Source: Pseudoalteromonas luteoviolacea (GTDB taxonomy: Bacteria; Pseudomonadota; Gammaproteobacteria; Enterobacterales; Alteromonadaceae). Taken from it: a stretch of DNA of 64,000 bases. Each line of letters begins with the position of its first letter. Within the stretch, counting starts at the first letter, position 1. This document shows positions 16,857-27,268 of this stretch, piece after piece. The translations under genes and the position numbers were made by a program. Location: contig NZ_JWIC01000005.1 in the NCBI RefSeq assembly GCF_000814765.1, forward strand, positions 806,001-870,000. Reading direction: 5' to 3'. The notes under the pieces were generated by a model that did no database searches, had not been told where the DNA came from, and worked only from the letters and a program-made list of their open reading frames with translations.

Positions 16857-17987
16857 TTAGTGTTTTAGATCATCAGGGATAGGCAAGTCTTTACTCAACG
16901 CGGTAGGCCTTCTGCCTCGGCCTTTATTGAACTTCTTCAACTGGAAAACATACGCTAAGACCTGTGCGACTGCGGTAAACAGCTGATCAGGTATTTGGTC
17001 TCCCACTTCCGTCGTGTGATACAAAGAACGAGTTAAAACAGGCGACTCAACAACGGGCACTTCATTACCCTTCGCGACTTTACGTATTTGCATCGCCAAT
17101 TCATCGACACCTTTTGCAATCACAATAGGTGCCCCTGCTTTCTCTGTATCGTACTTTAATGCAACAGAGTAATGCGTCGGGTTGGTCACAACCACATCAG
17201 CATCAGGCACGTCTTGCATCATTCGACGCTGCGACATTTCACGCTGGGTTCTTCGAATTCTGGCTTTTATTTGCGGATCACCTTCAGAGTTTTTATATTC
17301 ATCTTTAACTTCCTGAAGGGTCATTTTCAACTGTTTGTGATGCGTATGACTTTGATACGGCGCATCAATGGCTGAAATGATAATCATGGTGCAACTGAGC
17401 GCGAGGAAAAGCCAAGCTAAGATTTCAAGTGAGTGAATGACACTGCCCGGAACTGATTCAATACTTAAATGCAAGATGTCATAAAACATCCACTTAATGC
17501 ATAAAATGGCGAACCCAGCTACTAGTACAAACTTCAAAATTGACTTGAGTAGCTCTACTGCGGCTTGAGGTCCAAACATCCGCTTTATGCCTTTTAACGG
17601 TGACATTTTACTTGCTTTTGGAGCAGCGGCTTGCCAACTAAAATTGAATCCACCTAATAAGGTATTTCCTATGACCCCTGCAACCGCAATAATCAAGACA
17701 AACATAGACATAGGAAAAAGCAATTCAGAGAAGGCATCCCCCCAGACAGAAAACATCTTGGTGGTATCGTAAGTTTCATTGCGGTTTAGAGTCAGCATGC
17801 GGCCCATAATATTATATAGGCCCTTGGCAATATCCCCCCCATATAAAATGAGTGAAACCGCAGAAAATATTAAAACAAACGTCGTCCCCAGTTCTTTGGA
17901 ACGCGCCACTTGCCCTTTTTTTCTGGCATCACTGATTTTTTTCGCGGTGGGCTCTTCGGTACGTTCTTGACCCGAATCTTCAGCCAT
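16857..17987 (-). CDS. flhB: Flagellar export switch protein FlhB
   Basis: FlhB switches export specificity from hook/rod to filament substrates. Of 376 residues, ~35-205 hold four membrane helices and the rest is cytoplasmic, with the self-cleaving N-P-T-H at 269-272. The tail ends with a basic RGRRPTALSK segment. It starts 9 bases after fliR and ends the fliK-fliR-flhB series. The small gene at 372-668 is a second copy of the part downstream of NPTH. Confidence 0.97.
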   Translation of the reverse strand: MAEDSGQERTEEPTAKKISDARKKGQVARSKELGTTFVLIFSAVSLILYGGDIAKGLYNIMGRMLTLNRNETYDTTKMFSVWGDAFSELLFPMSMFVLIIAVAGVIGNTLLGGFNFSWQAAAPKASKMSPLKGIKRMFGPQAAVELLKSILKFVLVAGFAILCIKWMFYDILHLSIESVPGSVIHSLEILAWLFLALSCTMIIISAIDAPYQSHTHHKQLKMTLQEVKDEYKNSEGDPQIKARIRRTQREMSQRRMMQDVPDADVVVTNPTHYSVALKYDTEKAGAPIVIAKGVDELAMQIRKVAKGNEVPVVESPVLTRSLYHTTEVGDQIPDQLFTAVAQVLAYVFQLKKFNKGRGRRPTALSKDLPIPDDLKH

Positions 17988-17996
17988 CTTGCTCTC

Positions 17997-18776
17997 CTAA
18001 ACGGTGCAACCAATTAAGTTACACATTAACTCTGTCATTTTCAGCCACTGAAACTCATACTGCATGGTAAAATTACCTAGCGTCGCCCAAATAATCATTA
18101 ACCCTGCTACCAAAGTAAATGCAAAGCCCACCGAGAAGATGTTCATCTGCGGCGCAGCACGGGTCATAATGCCAAAGGCAAGGTTAATAACGAGCATTGC
18201 AGTCAAAGGCGCTAGAGATAAAGACAGTGCCGTTGCAAATAACCATGATCCCCATTTAGCGATGTCATAATAATGATCAACATGCCACCAATCTCCTCCA
18301 ATAGGCCAAGACTGAAAGCTAAATACGATCATTTGGATCATCATTAAATGACCATTAAACACAAAAAAGAGTAAAGTGGCCAAAATTAAATAAAACTGAC
18401 CCACAGCAGGTACACTCAAGCCATTCGATGGGTCAACTACCGAGGCAAAACCCAGGCCAGTTTGCATGGCGAGTATCTGACCAGCAAGAATAAATGTATT
18501 AAGTAATAAGAGTGATGCAAAGCCAATTGCCACGCCAATAATCATCTCTTGGATCACAACAAGTATCATCTGAAATGAGAAAAGGTTAGTAAACTGCGAC
18601 TGAGGAATAGCGGGTGCCACCGCAAATGTAACAACAATGGCTAAGCAAATTTTAATTCGCTTCGATACACTCTGAGCCCCCAAGCCTGCCATGACCATGA
18701 TCATCGAGCTGATGCGAATAAACGGGATTAAGTAATCACTTAACCCTTGCATAATATCGGAAAATAAGAATTCCAT
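17997..18776 (-). CDS. fliR: Flagellar export gate protein FliR
   Basis: Integral membrane component of the FliP5-FliQ4-FliR1 export gate. The 259-residue protein has about six hydrophobic helices and the conserved region GLGFASVVDPSNGLSVPA. It begins one base after the fliQ stop. Length matches the family. Confidence 0.95.
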   Translation of the reverse strand: MEFLFSDIMQGLSDYLIPFIRISSMIMVMAGLGAQSVSKRIKICLAIVVTFAVAPAIPQSQFTNLFSFQMILVVIQEMIIGVAIGFASLLLLNTFILAGQILAMQTGLGFASVVDPSNGLSVPAVGQFYLILATLLFFVFNGHLMMIQMIVFSFQSWPIGGDWWHVDHYYDIAKWGSWLFATALSLSLAPLTAMLVINLAFGIMTRAAPQMNIFSVGFAFTLVAGLMIIWATLGNFTMQYEFQWLKMTELMCNLIGCTV

Positions 18777-18777
18777 C

Positions 18778-19047
18778 TTAACCTGCTACTTCAGGGATCC
18801 GCATAACCATCAGTTTGAAAAAATCCATTAACTCTTGCGTCATCCAGTGCCCACCTACGATTAACGCAACCAAAGTAATGATCAGTTTTGGTAAGAAACT
18901 TAAAGTTTGCTCATTGATGGAAGTTGCAGCTTGGAATACCGATACCACAAGGCCAATCATTAACCCGGGCACAACAATCGCCGATACCAATTTAATCACA
19001 ATAAATAAAGAGTCACTTAAAATATCAACGAATACTTCTGGTTCCAT
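18778..19047 (-). CDS. fliQ: Flagellar export gate protein FliQ
   Basis: An 89-residue protein with two membrane helices (MEPEVFVDILSDSLFIVIKL start, then GLVVSVFQAATSINEQTLSF and a second hydrophobic stretch). The frame is open to 19065, but the family starts at M-x-P-E-V-F, so I use the ATG at 19047; this puts it one base after the fliP stop, with an SD (GGAG) inside the end of fliP. Confidence 0.95.
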   Translation of the reverse strand: MEPEVFVDILSDSLFIVIKLVSAIVVPGLMIGLVVSVFQAATSINEQTLSFLPKLIITLVALIVGGHWMTQELMDFFKLMVMRIPEVAG

Positions 19048-19048
19048 C

Positions 19049-19801
19049 TTACACTCCCAGGCCAAAGCTTCTTGCTAAAGTCCCCATCACCAGTGACCAG
19101 CCATCCACCAGCACAAATAACATAATTTTAAATGGCAACGAAACAATCATAGGGGATAACATCATCATACCCATGGCCATTAATACACTGGCAACAACCA
19201 AGTCTACTATCAAAAAAGGAATAAAAAACATAAACCCGATGATGAAGGCTGTTTGCAATTCACTGGTGACAAACGCTGGGATGATCACAATAAACGGGGT
19301 GTCTTCTGGACTATCTAATTTGTCGTAACCTGCAATTTTAGCAAAGGTCTCCAGATCTTTTATCCGCGTTTGGGACAGCATAAATGCCTTCATCGGTTCT
19401 TTGGCAGCATGAAGAGCTTGCACAGACGTCATTTCTTCATTTATATAAGGCTGAACAGCTTCGTCGTATATCTTACTGAAAATCGGAGCCATAATAAAAA
19501 AGGTTAAAAACAACGACATCCCCACCAAAATCTGATTTGAGGGAGACTGCTGTAAGCCAATGGCTTGACGCAATATCGCCAGTACTATAATAATGCGTGT
19601 AAAGGACGTCATCATGATCAACGCAGCAGGTATAAAACTGAGCGCCGTCATGATAGCCAAAACTTGAATTGTTACCGAGTATTCTTGGGAGCCGTCAGGA
19701 TTTGTCGTTACACTGAGCGCTTCGATACCATCATTAGCGCTTACCTGTGGGATAAATAGAGTCAATCCGAATAGGATTAGGAATCGAAGCATCATATTCA
19801 C
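19049..19801 (-). CDS. fliP: Flagellar export gate protein FliP
   Basis: Core gate subunit of 250 residues with a cleavable signal peptide (about 1-22, [16 protein letters not shown]), then four membrane helices. Conserved segments [20 protein letters not shown] and [20 protein letters not shown] are both present. It overlaps fliO by four bases (ATGA), suggesting translational coupling. Confidence 0.97.
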   Translation of the reverse strand: MNMMLRFLILFGLTLFIPQVSANDGIEALSVTTNPDGSQEYSVTIQVLAIMTALSFIPAALIMMTSFTRIIIVLAILRQAIGLQQSPSNQILVGMSLFLTFFIMAPIFSKIYDEAVQPYINEEMTSVQALHAAKEPMKAFMLSQTRIKDLETFAKIAGYDKLDSPEDTPFIVIIPAFVTSELQTAFIIGFMFFIPFLIVDLVVASVLMAMGMMMLSPMIVSLPFKIMLFVLVDGWSLVMGTLARSFGLGV

Positions 19802-20169
19802 TTTGTTTTTTTTATGGGTTGATTCATAAAACGACTGAGCTCCTTCACAAAAGGGGCTGATTGATTTTCACTTAGAGGAGATTCTAATTGATATAAGTAG
19901 TTTATATTTTGAGGCGTAACACCAAGTAAGTGTTGCTTATCGTCAATTTCGATGACCAAAAGTCTCTCTCGCGTGCCAAGCGGTAAACTGCGGATCACTT
20001 TAAAGTCTTGATTGTTACCCACATTGGGATTAACCCGTTTCACTAACCAAGCTAAACCTATAATCAGGGCAACAATAGATGCCAGTGAGAGCATCACTGT
20101 CACTATTTCCAAACTCGGTCCCTGCGGCTGCGATACCACAGCCGCGTTTGTAAACATTATCCAAGTCAT
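19798..20169 (-). CDS. fliO: Flagellar biosynthesis protein FliO
   Basis: A 123-residue chaperone that helps FliP assemble. It has one membrane helix (about 22-44) after a short periplasmic start and a cytoplasmic domain with the family's [17 protein letters not shown] segment. Position between fliN and fliP supports the assignment of this weakly conserved protein. Confidence 0.92.
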   Translation of the reverse strand: MTWIMFTNAAVVSQPQGPSLEIVTVMLSLASIVALIIGLAWLVKRVNPNVGNNQDFKVIRSLPLGTRERLLVIEIDDKQHLLGVTPQNINYLYQLESPLSENQSAPFVKELSRFMNQPIKKTK

Positions 20170-20180
20170 TTTTAAATCGC

Positions 20181-20576
20181 TTATCTGAGCTTTTTGATTC
20201 GCTCAACTTGGCTAATAACGTCGGTTAAACGAATACCAAATTTGTCATTTACGACAACCACTTCACCATGTGCTATCAAAGTGCCATTAACCAGAACATC
20301 CAGCGGCTCACCCGCAACACGGTCCAGCTCAACAACCGAACCTTGGTTAAGTTGTAACAGGTTTCGAATATTGATCTTCGAACGTCCAACTTCCATTGAA
20401 ATGGTTACTGGAATATCGAGGATTGTATCTAACTTTCTTTTCTCATCAGCACTTAGGTTGGCATTGCTTTCTTCAAGCTCTTCTAGCTCAGCAACTTCAG
20501 CGCTGCCTTGGTCGGTATCCTCAGCCTCAGCAAGCGCTGCCGCCCATTCGTCCATTGTATCTTGATCATCACTCAT
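20181..20576 (-). CDS. fliN: Flagellar motor switch protein FliN
   Basis: Part of the C-ring below FliM. Residues ~1-48 are an acidic leader; the SpoA domain (~55-130) has the family pattern LDIPVTISMEVGRSKINIRN ... LNQGSVVELDRVAGEPLDVL. It starts 24 bases after the fliM stop. Typical in size (131 residues). Confidence 0.97.
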   Translation of the reverse strand: MSDDQDTMDEWAAALAEAEDTDQGSAEVAELEELEESNANLSADEKRKLDTILDIPVTISMEVGRSKINIRNLLQLNQGSVVELDRVAGEPLDVLVNGTLIAHGEVVVVNDKFGIRLTDVISQVERIKKLR

Positions 20577-20600
20577 GCACTTACTACCTTAAAAACTTGA

Positions 20601-21695
20601 TCACCAGTCAAGATCCACACCTTCTGATAGGTGCAGATCTTCTTCTAATTCAGCTAATTCTGCATCCGAATCGAGCTTTTTACCACCTTTGGTAAAGACA
20701 TGTAGCTCGGACTTCACAGACTCCGGACGCTTAATTTTCTCACTTATTTGTAATGCGACATTATCTCTTGAGCGACCCATTTTCGCTCTGAAAGTAGGTA
20801 ACTCTTCAACAAATACGGTAATGTGTTCCGGCATTTCTACAGGAATAATGTCTCCCGCCTTCAGTTCCATTATTTGCTGTAGCGATAAATCCACTTCTAG
20901 CAACTGCGTTGACATTTCAACTTCAACATCCATGATTTCATCACGCAGGGCCTTACTCCAACGTAAATCCGTATCCTCAGTATCTGATTGAACACCCGCA
21001 TCGAGTAACTCTCTGATGGGCTCGAGCATCGAGTAAGGTAATGAGATATGAAAATCACCTCCTCCTCCGTCGAGTTCAATATGAAAAGAGCTGATTACGA
21101 CCACTTCAGTTGGCGAAACAATATTCGCCATTGCAGGGTTAACCTCTGAATCTAGATATTCAAATGACACATCCATTACAGGTGCCCAAGCTTCTTTGTA
21201 GTCTTCAAAGATAATCTTAAGTAACATTTGAACAATACGACGTTCAGTCGGCGTAAACTCTCGCCCTTCAATTTTGGCATGATATCGCCCGTCACCACCA
21301 AAGAAATTATCAACCAAGATAAAGACTAACCTTGCCTCCATCGTGATCAAACCGGTGCCTTTAAGTGGGCGGAACCGCACCATGTTCAAACTCGTCGGTA
21401 CAAACAAAGTATGAATATACTCGCCAAACTTGAGCATTTGAACACCATTGATAGACACCTCTGCTGTGCGTCTCATCATATTGAACAAACTAATACGCAT
21501 GTGTCTTGCAAAACGTTCGTTTACAATCTCAAGGGTAGGCATTCGACCACGAACAATGCGGTCTTGTGAAGAGAAGTCGTACTGTAAGGCATTTGCGTCC
21601 TCACCGTCTTCTCCCGTGGATACTTCATCTTCTTCGACTTCATCGACGCCATGGAGTAGCGCGTCGATTTCATCTTGTGATAATAAGTCGCTCAC
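20601..21695 (-). CDS. fliM: Flagellar motor switch protein FliM
   Basis: Binds CheY-P and sets rotation direction. The N-terminal CheY-binding peptide LLSQDEIDALLHG is at residues 4-16; the middle CheC-like domain (~50-230) holds the FliG-contact G-G-x-G loop (DGGGGDFH); the C-terminal SpoA domain ends near residue 330, followed by an acidic tail of ~30 residues. Ten bases separate it from fliL. Confidence 0.97.
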   Translation of the reverse strand: MSDLLSQDEIDALLHGVDEVEEDEVSTGEDGEDANALQYDFSSQDRIVRGRMPTLEIVNERFARHMRISLFNMMRRTAEVSINGVQMLKFGEYIHTLFVPTSLNMVRFRPLKGTGLITMEARLVFILVDNFFGGDGRYHAKIEGREFTPTERRIVQMLLKIIFEDYKEAWAPVMDVSFEYLDSEVNPAMANIVSPTEVVVISSFHIELDGGGGDFHISLPYSMLEPIRELLDAGVQSDTEDTDLRWSKALRDEIMDVEVEMSTQLLEVDLSLQQIMELKAGDIIPVEMPEHITVFVEELPTFRAKMGRSRDNVALQISEKIKRPESVKSELHVFTKGGKKLDSDAELAELEEDLHLSEGVDLDW

Positions 21696-21704
21696 AATAT
21701 CGTC

Positions 21705-22229
21705 CTACTGCATTACAAAACCAGTAAACAGCACACGTTCAATTACTTTGCTGCCTTCGACGCCTTCCATTGCAGCCTGTACTTTATCCAATGCAGACAA
21801 TCGAAGCGTTTCTTTACCTGCACTTGTACTTAACTCATCTGCGGTCGTTGTTGAAAAGACCCCTAATAAGGTACCTTCAATCAATGGGATGTGTTTTTTA
21901 GCCACTTCCTCATTGACATCGCCACGTACAAGCAGTTGTACTTTAATCTGTACAATTCTATCTCTACTTGCACCTGGTACATTAAACACAAAGGGCCTAG
22001 GCATCGCAACATATAAGGCACTACCCATTTCAGCTGCATTTTGCTCACTTAAGTCTTCTTGAACAGCGGTTGATTCCTCCGCTAATGAAGCCTCTTCTTC
22101 CTCACCACCTGACATTAAGAAGAAGCCCGCTACACCGCCTAAAATCACTACCACTGCTGCAATAATGATGATGAGTTTCTTTTTCGATCCACCCGCTTCT
22201 TCTATTTCTAAATCGGTTTCTTCTGCCAT
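21705..22229 (-). CDS. fliL: Flagellar basal body protein FliL
   Basis: Inner-membrane protein that supports stator function. One membrane helix at about residues 16-40 (LIIIIAAVVVILGGVAGFFL), an acidic linker and a periplasmic stomatin-like domain (~70-174) ending R-V-L-F-T-G-F-V-M-Q. 174 residues, ordinary for the family. It follows fliK by 47 bases. Confidence 0.95.
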   Translation of the reverse strand: MAEETDLEIEEAGGSKKKLIIIIAAVVVILGGVAGFFLMSGGEEEEASLAEESTAVQEDLSEQNAAEMGSALYVAMPRPFVFNVPGASRDRIVQIKVQLLVRGDVNEEVAKKHIPLIEGTLLGVFSTTTADELSTSAGKETLRLSALDKVQAAMEGVEGSKVIERVLFTGFVMQ

Positions 22230-22276
22230 ATGTGCGCTTCTTATAATTCAATGATCTTTTTTAATGATAGCAGTTG

Positions 22277-24553
22277 TTAAGCATAGTAATCTATCGCCGA
22301 GTCACTTTGTTTTCTGCTAGTCACTGATTGTTCTTTATTATTTTGCGCTTCACTGCTCTCATTAGCAAGTTTTCCGTGACCATTTTGCTCATTCCCTTGC
22401 TGATCACTACCTTTTTCAGCCTGCTGTTCTATATTGCTATCACCGAGTTGAATACCGTGTTCCTCTAGCATTTCTTTAAGCTTCGGCATGGACTCCTCAA
22501 GTAACTCTTTGGCTTGTTGATTTTGTACTACAAAGTTAACTTGTGCTTGCTCCGCATCAGAGCGAATGCGTATTTGCATACTCCCTAACTCTGCTGGGTC
22601 CAAGCGGATTTCTGCTTCTTGATTATTTAAGTTAATCATCATGTTAACTTTGTCCTGAAGCATTTTTGCTGCGTCACTCTTAGCCAGGTTAAGGCTTTGC
22701 ATTAGAGCAGGATCTGCTTGCAACTTGACCTGCGCGGACGTTTGCTGTTGTGCCGTTTGTTGAACTTGGCGTGACTGCTCTACTTGGTTAATCACTTGTT
22801 CAAACTCTTCTTTGCTTTGAATTTGCTCTGAACCTAAAGTACGGATCGCTTTAAATATATTTTCGACATTGGCACTGGCAGTTTGGCGTTGTTGGTTGCC
22901 GCTGTTATTTTGCGATTGTTCACTGTCTGACTCAGCTGTCATCTCAGGGGCTTCTTCACTTAAAGCAATCTCTGCGTTTTGCTTTGTAGGCTCAGCCACG
23001 ACGGCTTCTTTAACTGATGTGACTTTGGTGGAATTGTAACTCACCTCAGGCTTAGTAACCTGTTGGGTAGTGAGTTCGGCCGCCACATTATTTAACTTTG
23101 TCATACTATCAGTTGGCTTACCTGCTGGGAGCTCTGCACTTTCAGTCATGTTTACCTGCTTTGAATTTGCATCAGGAGCAGGTTTACCTGTTATCACTGT
23201 ATACAATGCGCTTTCAAGGCGTCTGACTTGAGGTTCAGCCAATTTATCACTACTTAATTTTTCATTTAAAGCGCTCTCCAACTGCTTTTTCTCCTGTGGA
23301 GAGAGTTGCTCAACCATGGATTTTAACTCTGAAAGCACTTTAGTATGAGATGAATCTTTGTCACTTCCCTTTACTGAAACCTCAACTGGAGGTTTTGCGT
23401 TTAGTTCAGTATTAGGGACAGTCTCATCGATATTCTGTGCCTGAACAGACCCTTGCGTTTGAACCACCTGAGGTTCCTGCGCAACCGCTTTTCTAATCTG
23501 CGAGGCCAAATAAGAAGCTTCATTCTTTGGTGCGCTTTGTGCAGGCTTTGTTATATCGTTTGAGGCAGTCTTTAATTCAGTGTGCACCTTAGGTTCAGCA
23601 ACAACTTTGGCTTCAACCGCATCCGCTTTTACTGCTTTATTTGATACGTCAGACTGCACTTGAACCTGTGGTTTTGACTCATCAGAAACAACTTTTTTAT
23701 TGTGTAAAAACCATTCACGCGACTTTATTTCACCATTAAAAACTTCTTTACTTGTATTAAAATCTTTTTGTGGCAAAGGGCTATTAACGGCCTTATTTGT
23801 ACCATCTACTACTTTGCTTGGGTCACCAACAGGCCCCTCAGAGTGACGAGGTCCAGGATCAACCGCTTTAAAAGCTTCAACCCCGGTAAGTTGGCCTTGC
23901 TTTTGAGGTATATCTGCACTCAAATGTTTGTCTGATTGAGATGGCGATATAGGTTTATTATCTGCATTTGAATCAGCGCCCGTGATAGCACCAGTTTCAG
24001 CTTTTTTGCCTTGTGTAACTATCGGGCCAATGAGATCAATAGGACCTTTTTTTCCTTTATCAGACGTTGAGTTGTCAGGTAACACTTCAACTTTTCCTGC
24101 ATGCTCACGCATCGCTTTTGGAACCGGTGCTAAATGATGTGCCACATCTGTTTTTTGTTTATTAGAAGCCGTTATTTGCGATAACAAACTGTCAGGTGTG
24201 TGTCCTACTCCTTTTGATTGCGTATCAATGTCCCCTGACATCTCTACCTGCAACATGATATCTGGGCCAGCTTTAGGTTTAGGTAAGTGTGAATCGTCTA
24301 ATTTCAACGGCTCGTCAGGGCCTGCTTGTACCTTAACAGGCTCATCTTCTGTTTTGTCGCTCTGTGATGCCGTTTGCCTGCGCTGTACTTCTGCGTTTGC
24401 TTCTGACGCTAACGCTGCACTTTTAGCTTCTTCTTGTTCATTTGCTTGCGCCATTACAGCCATGAACCCTTGTTCTGCTGACCTGTCATCTGCTTGTTTA
24501 TGTTGAGGTGAAACTGAATTGTTCATACCTACATCTAGCGAAACATTAGCCAT
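22277..24553 (-). CDS. fliK: Flagellar hook-length control protein FliK
   Basis: Secreted ruler that ends hook growth by acting on FlhB. At 758 residues it is long compared with the ~400 of E. coli: residues ~1-560 are low-complexity, rich in Lys, Gln, Ser, Ala and Asp, while the Flg_hook domain (~620-715) has the conserved I-R-L-D-P-A-E-L-G-S-M-Q-I-R-I and L-E-E-H-G-I-Q-L-G-D motifs. Its own sigma-54-type site is 67-84 bases upstream, so fliK-L-M-N-O-P-Q-R-flhB is probably one transcript. Confidence 0.95.
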   Translation of the reverse strand: MANVSLDVGMNNSVSPQHKQADDRSAEQGFMAVMAQANEQEEAKSAALASEANAEVQRRQTASQSDKTEDEPVKVQAGPDEPLKLDDSHLPKPKAGPDIMLQVEMSGDIDTQSKGVGHTPDSLLSQITASNKQKTDVAHHLAPVPKAMREHAGKVEVLPDNSTSDKGKKGPIDLIGPIVTQGKKAETGAITGADSNADNKPISPSQSDKHLSADIPQKQGQLTGVEAFKAVDPGPRHSEGPVGDPSKVVDGTNKAVNSPLPQKDFNTSKEVFNGEIKSREWFLHNKKVVSDESKPQVQVQSDVSNKAVKADAVEAKVVAEPKVHTELKTASNDITKPAQSAPKNEASYLASQIRKAVAQEPQVVQTQGSVQAQNIDETVPNTELNAKPPVEVSVKGSDKDSSHTKVLSELKSMVEQLSPQEKKQLESALNEKLSSDKLAEPQVRRLESALYTVITGKPAPDANSKQVNMTESAELPAGKPTDSMTKLNNVAAELTTQQVTKPEVSYNSTKVTSVKEAVVAEPTKQNAEIALSEEAPEMTAESDSEQSQNNSGNQQRQTASANVENIFKAIRTLGSEQIQSKEEFEQVINQVEQSRQVQQTAQQQTSAQVKLQADPALMQSLNLAKSDAAKMLQDKVNMMINLNNQEAEIRLDPAELGSMQIRIRSDAEQAQVNFVVQNQQAKELLEESMPKLKEMLEEHGIQLGDSNIEQQAEKGSDQQGNEQNGHGKLANESSEAQNNKEQSVTSRKQSDSAIDYYA

Positions 24554-24619
24554 ACTCTCACCTTTTTATGTGGCAACCTAAGACCGCTTGCCTACTTCAA
24601 ATACCAATTTTGTTATGAA

Positions 24620-24637
24620 ATGCAATTTTTAAGCCAC
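24620..24637 (-). promoter_or_regulatory. Sigma-54 promoter of fliK
   Basis: Minus strand reads TGGCTTAAAAATTGC: GG-N10-GC, with the -24 element touching the fliJ stop codon. It lies 67-84 bases upstream of the fliK ATG. The match is less complete at -24 than at flrB or fliE. Confidence 0.65.
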
Positions 24638-25083
24638 TAATTGAGCACTTTATTTCTCATGAACATATTTGTTGCAAATTCGTCAAGCATTTTTTGCTCC
24701 GCCTTTGCCTGAATACGTTGTTTTTCTTCTTGTTTTTTTTCAATTAACTTTGCTATTGCTTTTACTTTTGCCTGCTGACTCAACCAGAGTTTTCTCCGTT
24801 GCTCGACAACCCGCTTTGCCGTTGCCACCGTGTTGGCTTGTTGTTTAATTGCCTCTTCAATTTTATTGATAAAACTATGATACTGAGTAAACCCGCCGCT
24901 GCTTAAGCCCTGCTGAGCTTTAGTGTGCAATTGTTGCGTGTATTCCAAACGGAAATCATTCAACCCTTTTAGTTTCTGTTGATTGTCACTTAAACTATTT
25001 TCCGCCTGAATAAAGTTAATTCGCAACGAATCTTCTTTATCTGTCTCTAACTTATGTAACAAAGATAATTTATCAGTTGCCAT
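24637..25083 (-). CDS. fliJ: Flagellar export chaperone FliJ
   Basis: A 148-residue coiled-coil protein that links the FliI ATPase to FlhA. The frame opens at 25122, but the ATG at 25083 ([13 protein letters not shown]) overlaps the fliI stop by one base (TAATG) and gives the usual length, so that start is preferred. Heptads run through almost the whole sequence (Q, K, E, A rich). Confidence 0.92.
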   Translation of the reverse strand: MATDKLSLLHKLETDKEDSLRINFIQAENSLSDNQQKLKGLNDFRLEYTQQLHTKAQQGLSSGGFTQYHSFINKIEEAIKQQANTVATAKRVVEQRRKLWLSQQAKVKAIAKLIEKKQEEKQRIQAKAEQKMLDEFATNMFMRNKVLN

Positions 25084-26426
25084 TAACCTTGTCCTAATAG
25101 TTGTGATAAGCCTTGTAAACACTCATCGTAGTTAAGTACGTCCTTCATGCCTTGTTGCAAGAAACCATTAACACTAGGCATCATTGCGATGGCTTGATCT
25201 AGCATGGGATCACTGCCTTTTTGATACGCGCCTAATGTGATCATATCCTTATTTTGTTGATACATAGAATAGACTTGCTTCACGATTCTAGCTTGCTGCA
25301 TATGTGTATCTGACACCACTTGTGGCATCACACGGCTAATGGATTTTTCAATATCAATTGCAGGATAGTGACCACTATCGGCCAGCTCACGAGACAAAAC
25401 AATATGCCCATCAAGTATGGCCCTTGCAGAATCTGCAATGGGGTCTTGCATATCATCCCCCTCACTGAGCACTGTAAAAAAGGCCGTAATAGAACCTTGA
25501 CCTTCTCCGCCATTACCGGCCCTTTCGACCAAAGCAGGTAACTTAGCAAATACAGAGGGGGGGTAACCTTTGGTTGCAGGGGGCTCACCAACCGCGAGTG
25601 CAATTTCCCGCTGAGCCATCGCATAACGCGTTACTGAGTCGAGTAACAACAAAACGTTTAAGCCTTGATCTCTAAAATACTCTGCAATAGTGACTGCACT
25701 CTCACAGCCTTTTAATCGCATCAATGGGGAAGCATCAGCAGGAGCGGCAACAACAACAGAGCGACGGCGCCCTTCAGTACCTAAAATCTCATCGATGAAT
25801 TCTTTAACTTCTCGACCACGCTCACCGACCAGACCGACAACAATAACATCAGCTTCACTGCCCCGAGTCATCATGCCTAATAAGACTGATTTACCAACAC
25901 CACTGCCAGCAAATAGTCCCATTCGCTGACCCTGCCCAACAGTGATGATAGAGTTAATTGCTCTCACGCCAACATCCATCGGCTCTTTAATTGGACGTCT
26001 CGCTAGTGGGTTTATTGGTGCCTGTGCGAATTTTAAACGCGCCTCTGCTTGAATTGCACCGAGCCCATCTAAAGGCCGGCCTAAACCATCAACGACTCTA
26101 CCTAGAAGACCCATACCAACAGGCAAACCAGCTTCTTTAACTTGTGGGATCACCCTTGCGCCAGGAAGGACACCAGATATGCGGTCATTAGGCATGAGAT
26201 AGAGCACATCATTATTGAAGCCAATAACTTCGGCATCAATAAAACCATTTATCGTCTCTATTTTACACTGACTGCCAACGGCTGCATTGAGCCCTTTTGC
26301 TTCGAGGGTCAGCCCAACAACACGTGTTAGGCTGCCTGCCACGGCAACACCAAATGGATGAATATGTTTTTGGTATTTATGTATTCGTTGTGCAAAAGAC
26401 GAATTTTGCTGTTCTAGCTCTGACAT
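25083..26426 (-). CDS. fliI: Flagellar export ATPase FliI
   Basis: Hexameric ATPase homologous to F1-beta. 447 residues: Walker A G-S-G-V-G-K-S near residue 172, Walker [12 protein letters not shown] near 255, and the family signature [16 protein letters not shown]. It starts 20 bases after fliH. Ordinary. Confidence 0.97.
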   Translation of the reverse strand: MSELEQQNSSFAQRIHKYQKHIHPFGVAVAGSLTRVVGLTLEAKGLNAAVGSQCKIETINGFIDAEVIGFNNDVLYLMPNDRISGVLPGARVIPQVKEAGLPVGMGLLGRVVDGLGRPLDGLGAIQAEARLKFAQAPINPLARRPIKEPMDVGVRAINSIITVGQGQRMGLFAGSGVGKSVLLGMMTRGSEADVIVVGLVGERGREVKEFIDEILGTEGRRRSVVVAAPADASPLMRLKGCESAVTIAEYFRDQGLNVLLLLDSVTRYAMAQREIALAVGEPPATKGYPPSVFAKLPALVERAGNGGEGQGSITAFFTVLSEGDDMQDPIADSARAILDGHIVLSRELADSGHYPAIDIEKSISRVMPQVVSDTHMQQARIVKQVYSMYQQNKDMITLGAYQKGSDPMLDQAIAMMPSVNGFLQQGMKDVLNYDECLQGLSQLLGQG

Positions 26427-26446
26427 TTAACATGGCGCGATAATTC

Positions 26447-27265
26447 TTAGATACCGCTATCATGCAAAAACTTCTCCAGAATTTCAGAAAGCCTTGTTTT
26501 TATCGTCAAATCAATAGAAGAAATGGGGGATTTAATCTCACAACCACCACGTTCAAATGTCGGTTCAGGGATAAGCTGCCATTGCTGCTTTTGTATCATT
26601 TCCGCCCCGTAAGCCTCCTCAACTAAGGTAAGGTCGTCAGGGTGCAAATGCACTTTAAGCTGCACTTCAGCGATGGGAAGTGCATCTAACCCTTTCTTTA
26701 ACGCTTGGAGAATTAAGTCTGGATTGGCTTTAATTTCGTGGAATGTAATTTGTTGCGTCAATAAACTGACAAGCTCAATCAGTTGCTTTTCGCAAGCTTC
26801 ATCAACTTGCTTAAGTGGATCATGAATTTTTTCAATTAATTGGGTGAGTGTCTGTAGTCTCTCTTCAACCAAAGGTTTTGCATCTTCAAGGCCTTGTTGC
26901 TTACCTATCTCTAACCCTTCTTTTTGACCAGCTTCATTCCCTTCCTTTGCGCCCTTCTCAAACCCTTCAATATACCCTTGCTCATGGCCTTGCTTGAGAC
27001 CTTCATCGTAGGCATCTTGCCTGATCTGCTCGAGTTCTTCTAAAGTCAAAGTAGGTATTTCGGGCTCGACTGTTTCAGGCTCAGAATTACGCTCTGTCTT
27101 AGTATAAAGCTCTTCAAGCGGAGTGCCCATCGCCGTAGAGCGTCCTGACAACCCACTAAGATCTTCTTTTACATCAGGAATAGGCCAATCTTCTAAATGT
27201 TCTAGTAGCGCATCTACAGCTTCCCCATGTACAGGGCGGCCGCGCTGAAATTTAGGTTCAGACAT
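26447..27265 (-). CDS. fliH: Flagellar export regulator FliH
   Basis: A 272-residue peripheral-stalk-like protein that holds FliI to the C-ring. Residues ~1-80 are acidic; ~90-135 contain a run of G-x-x-x-G repeats (GLKQGHEQGYIEGFEKG and onward), a known hallmark of FliH; the C-terminal domain (~140-272) is the ATPase-binding part. It starts 3 bases after fliG. Confidence 0.95.
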   Translation of the reverse strand: MSEPKFQRGRPVHGEAVDALLEHLEDWPIPDVKEDLSGLSGRSTAMGTPLEELYTKTERNSEPETVEPEIPTLTLEELEQIRQDAYDEGLKQGHEQGYIEGFEKGAKEGNEAGQKEGLEIGKQQGLEDAKPLVEERLQTLTQLIEKIHDPLKQVDEACEKQLIELVSLLTQQITFHEIKANPDLILQALKKGLDALPIAEVQLKVHLHPDDLTLVEEAYGAEMIQKQQWQLIPEPTFERGGCEIKSPISSIDLTIKTRLSEILEKFLHDSGI

Positions 27266-27268
27266 GGT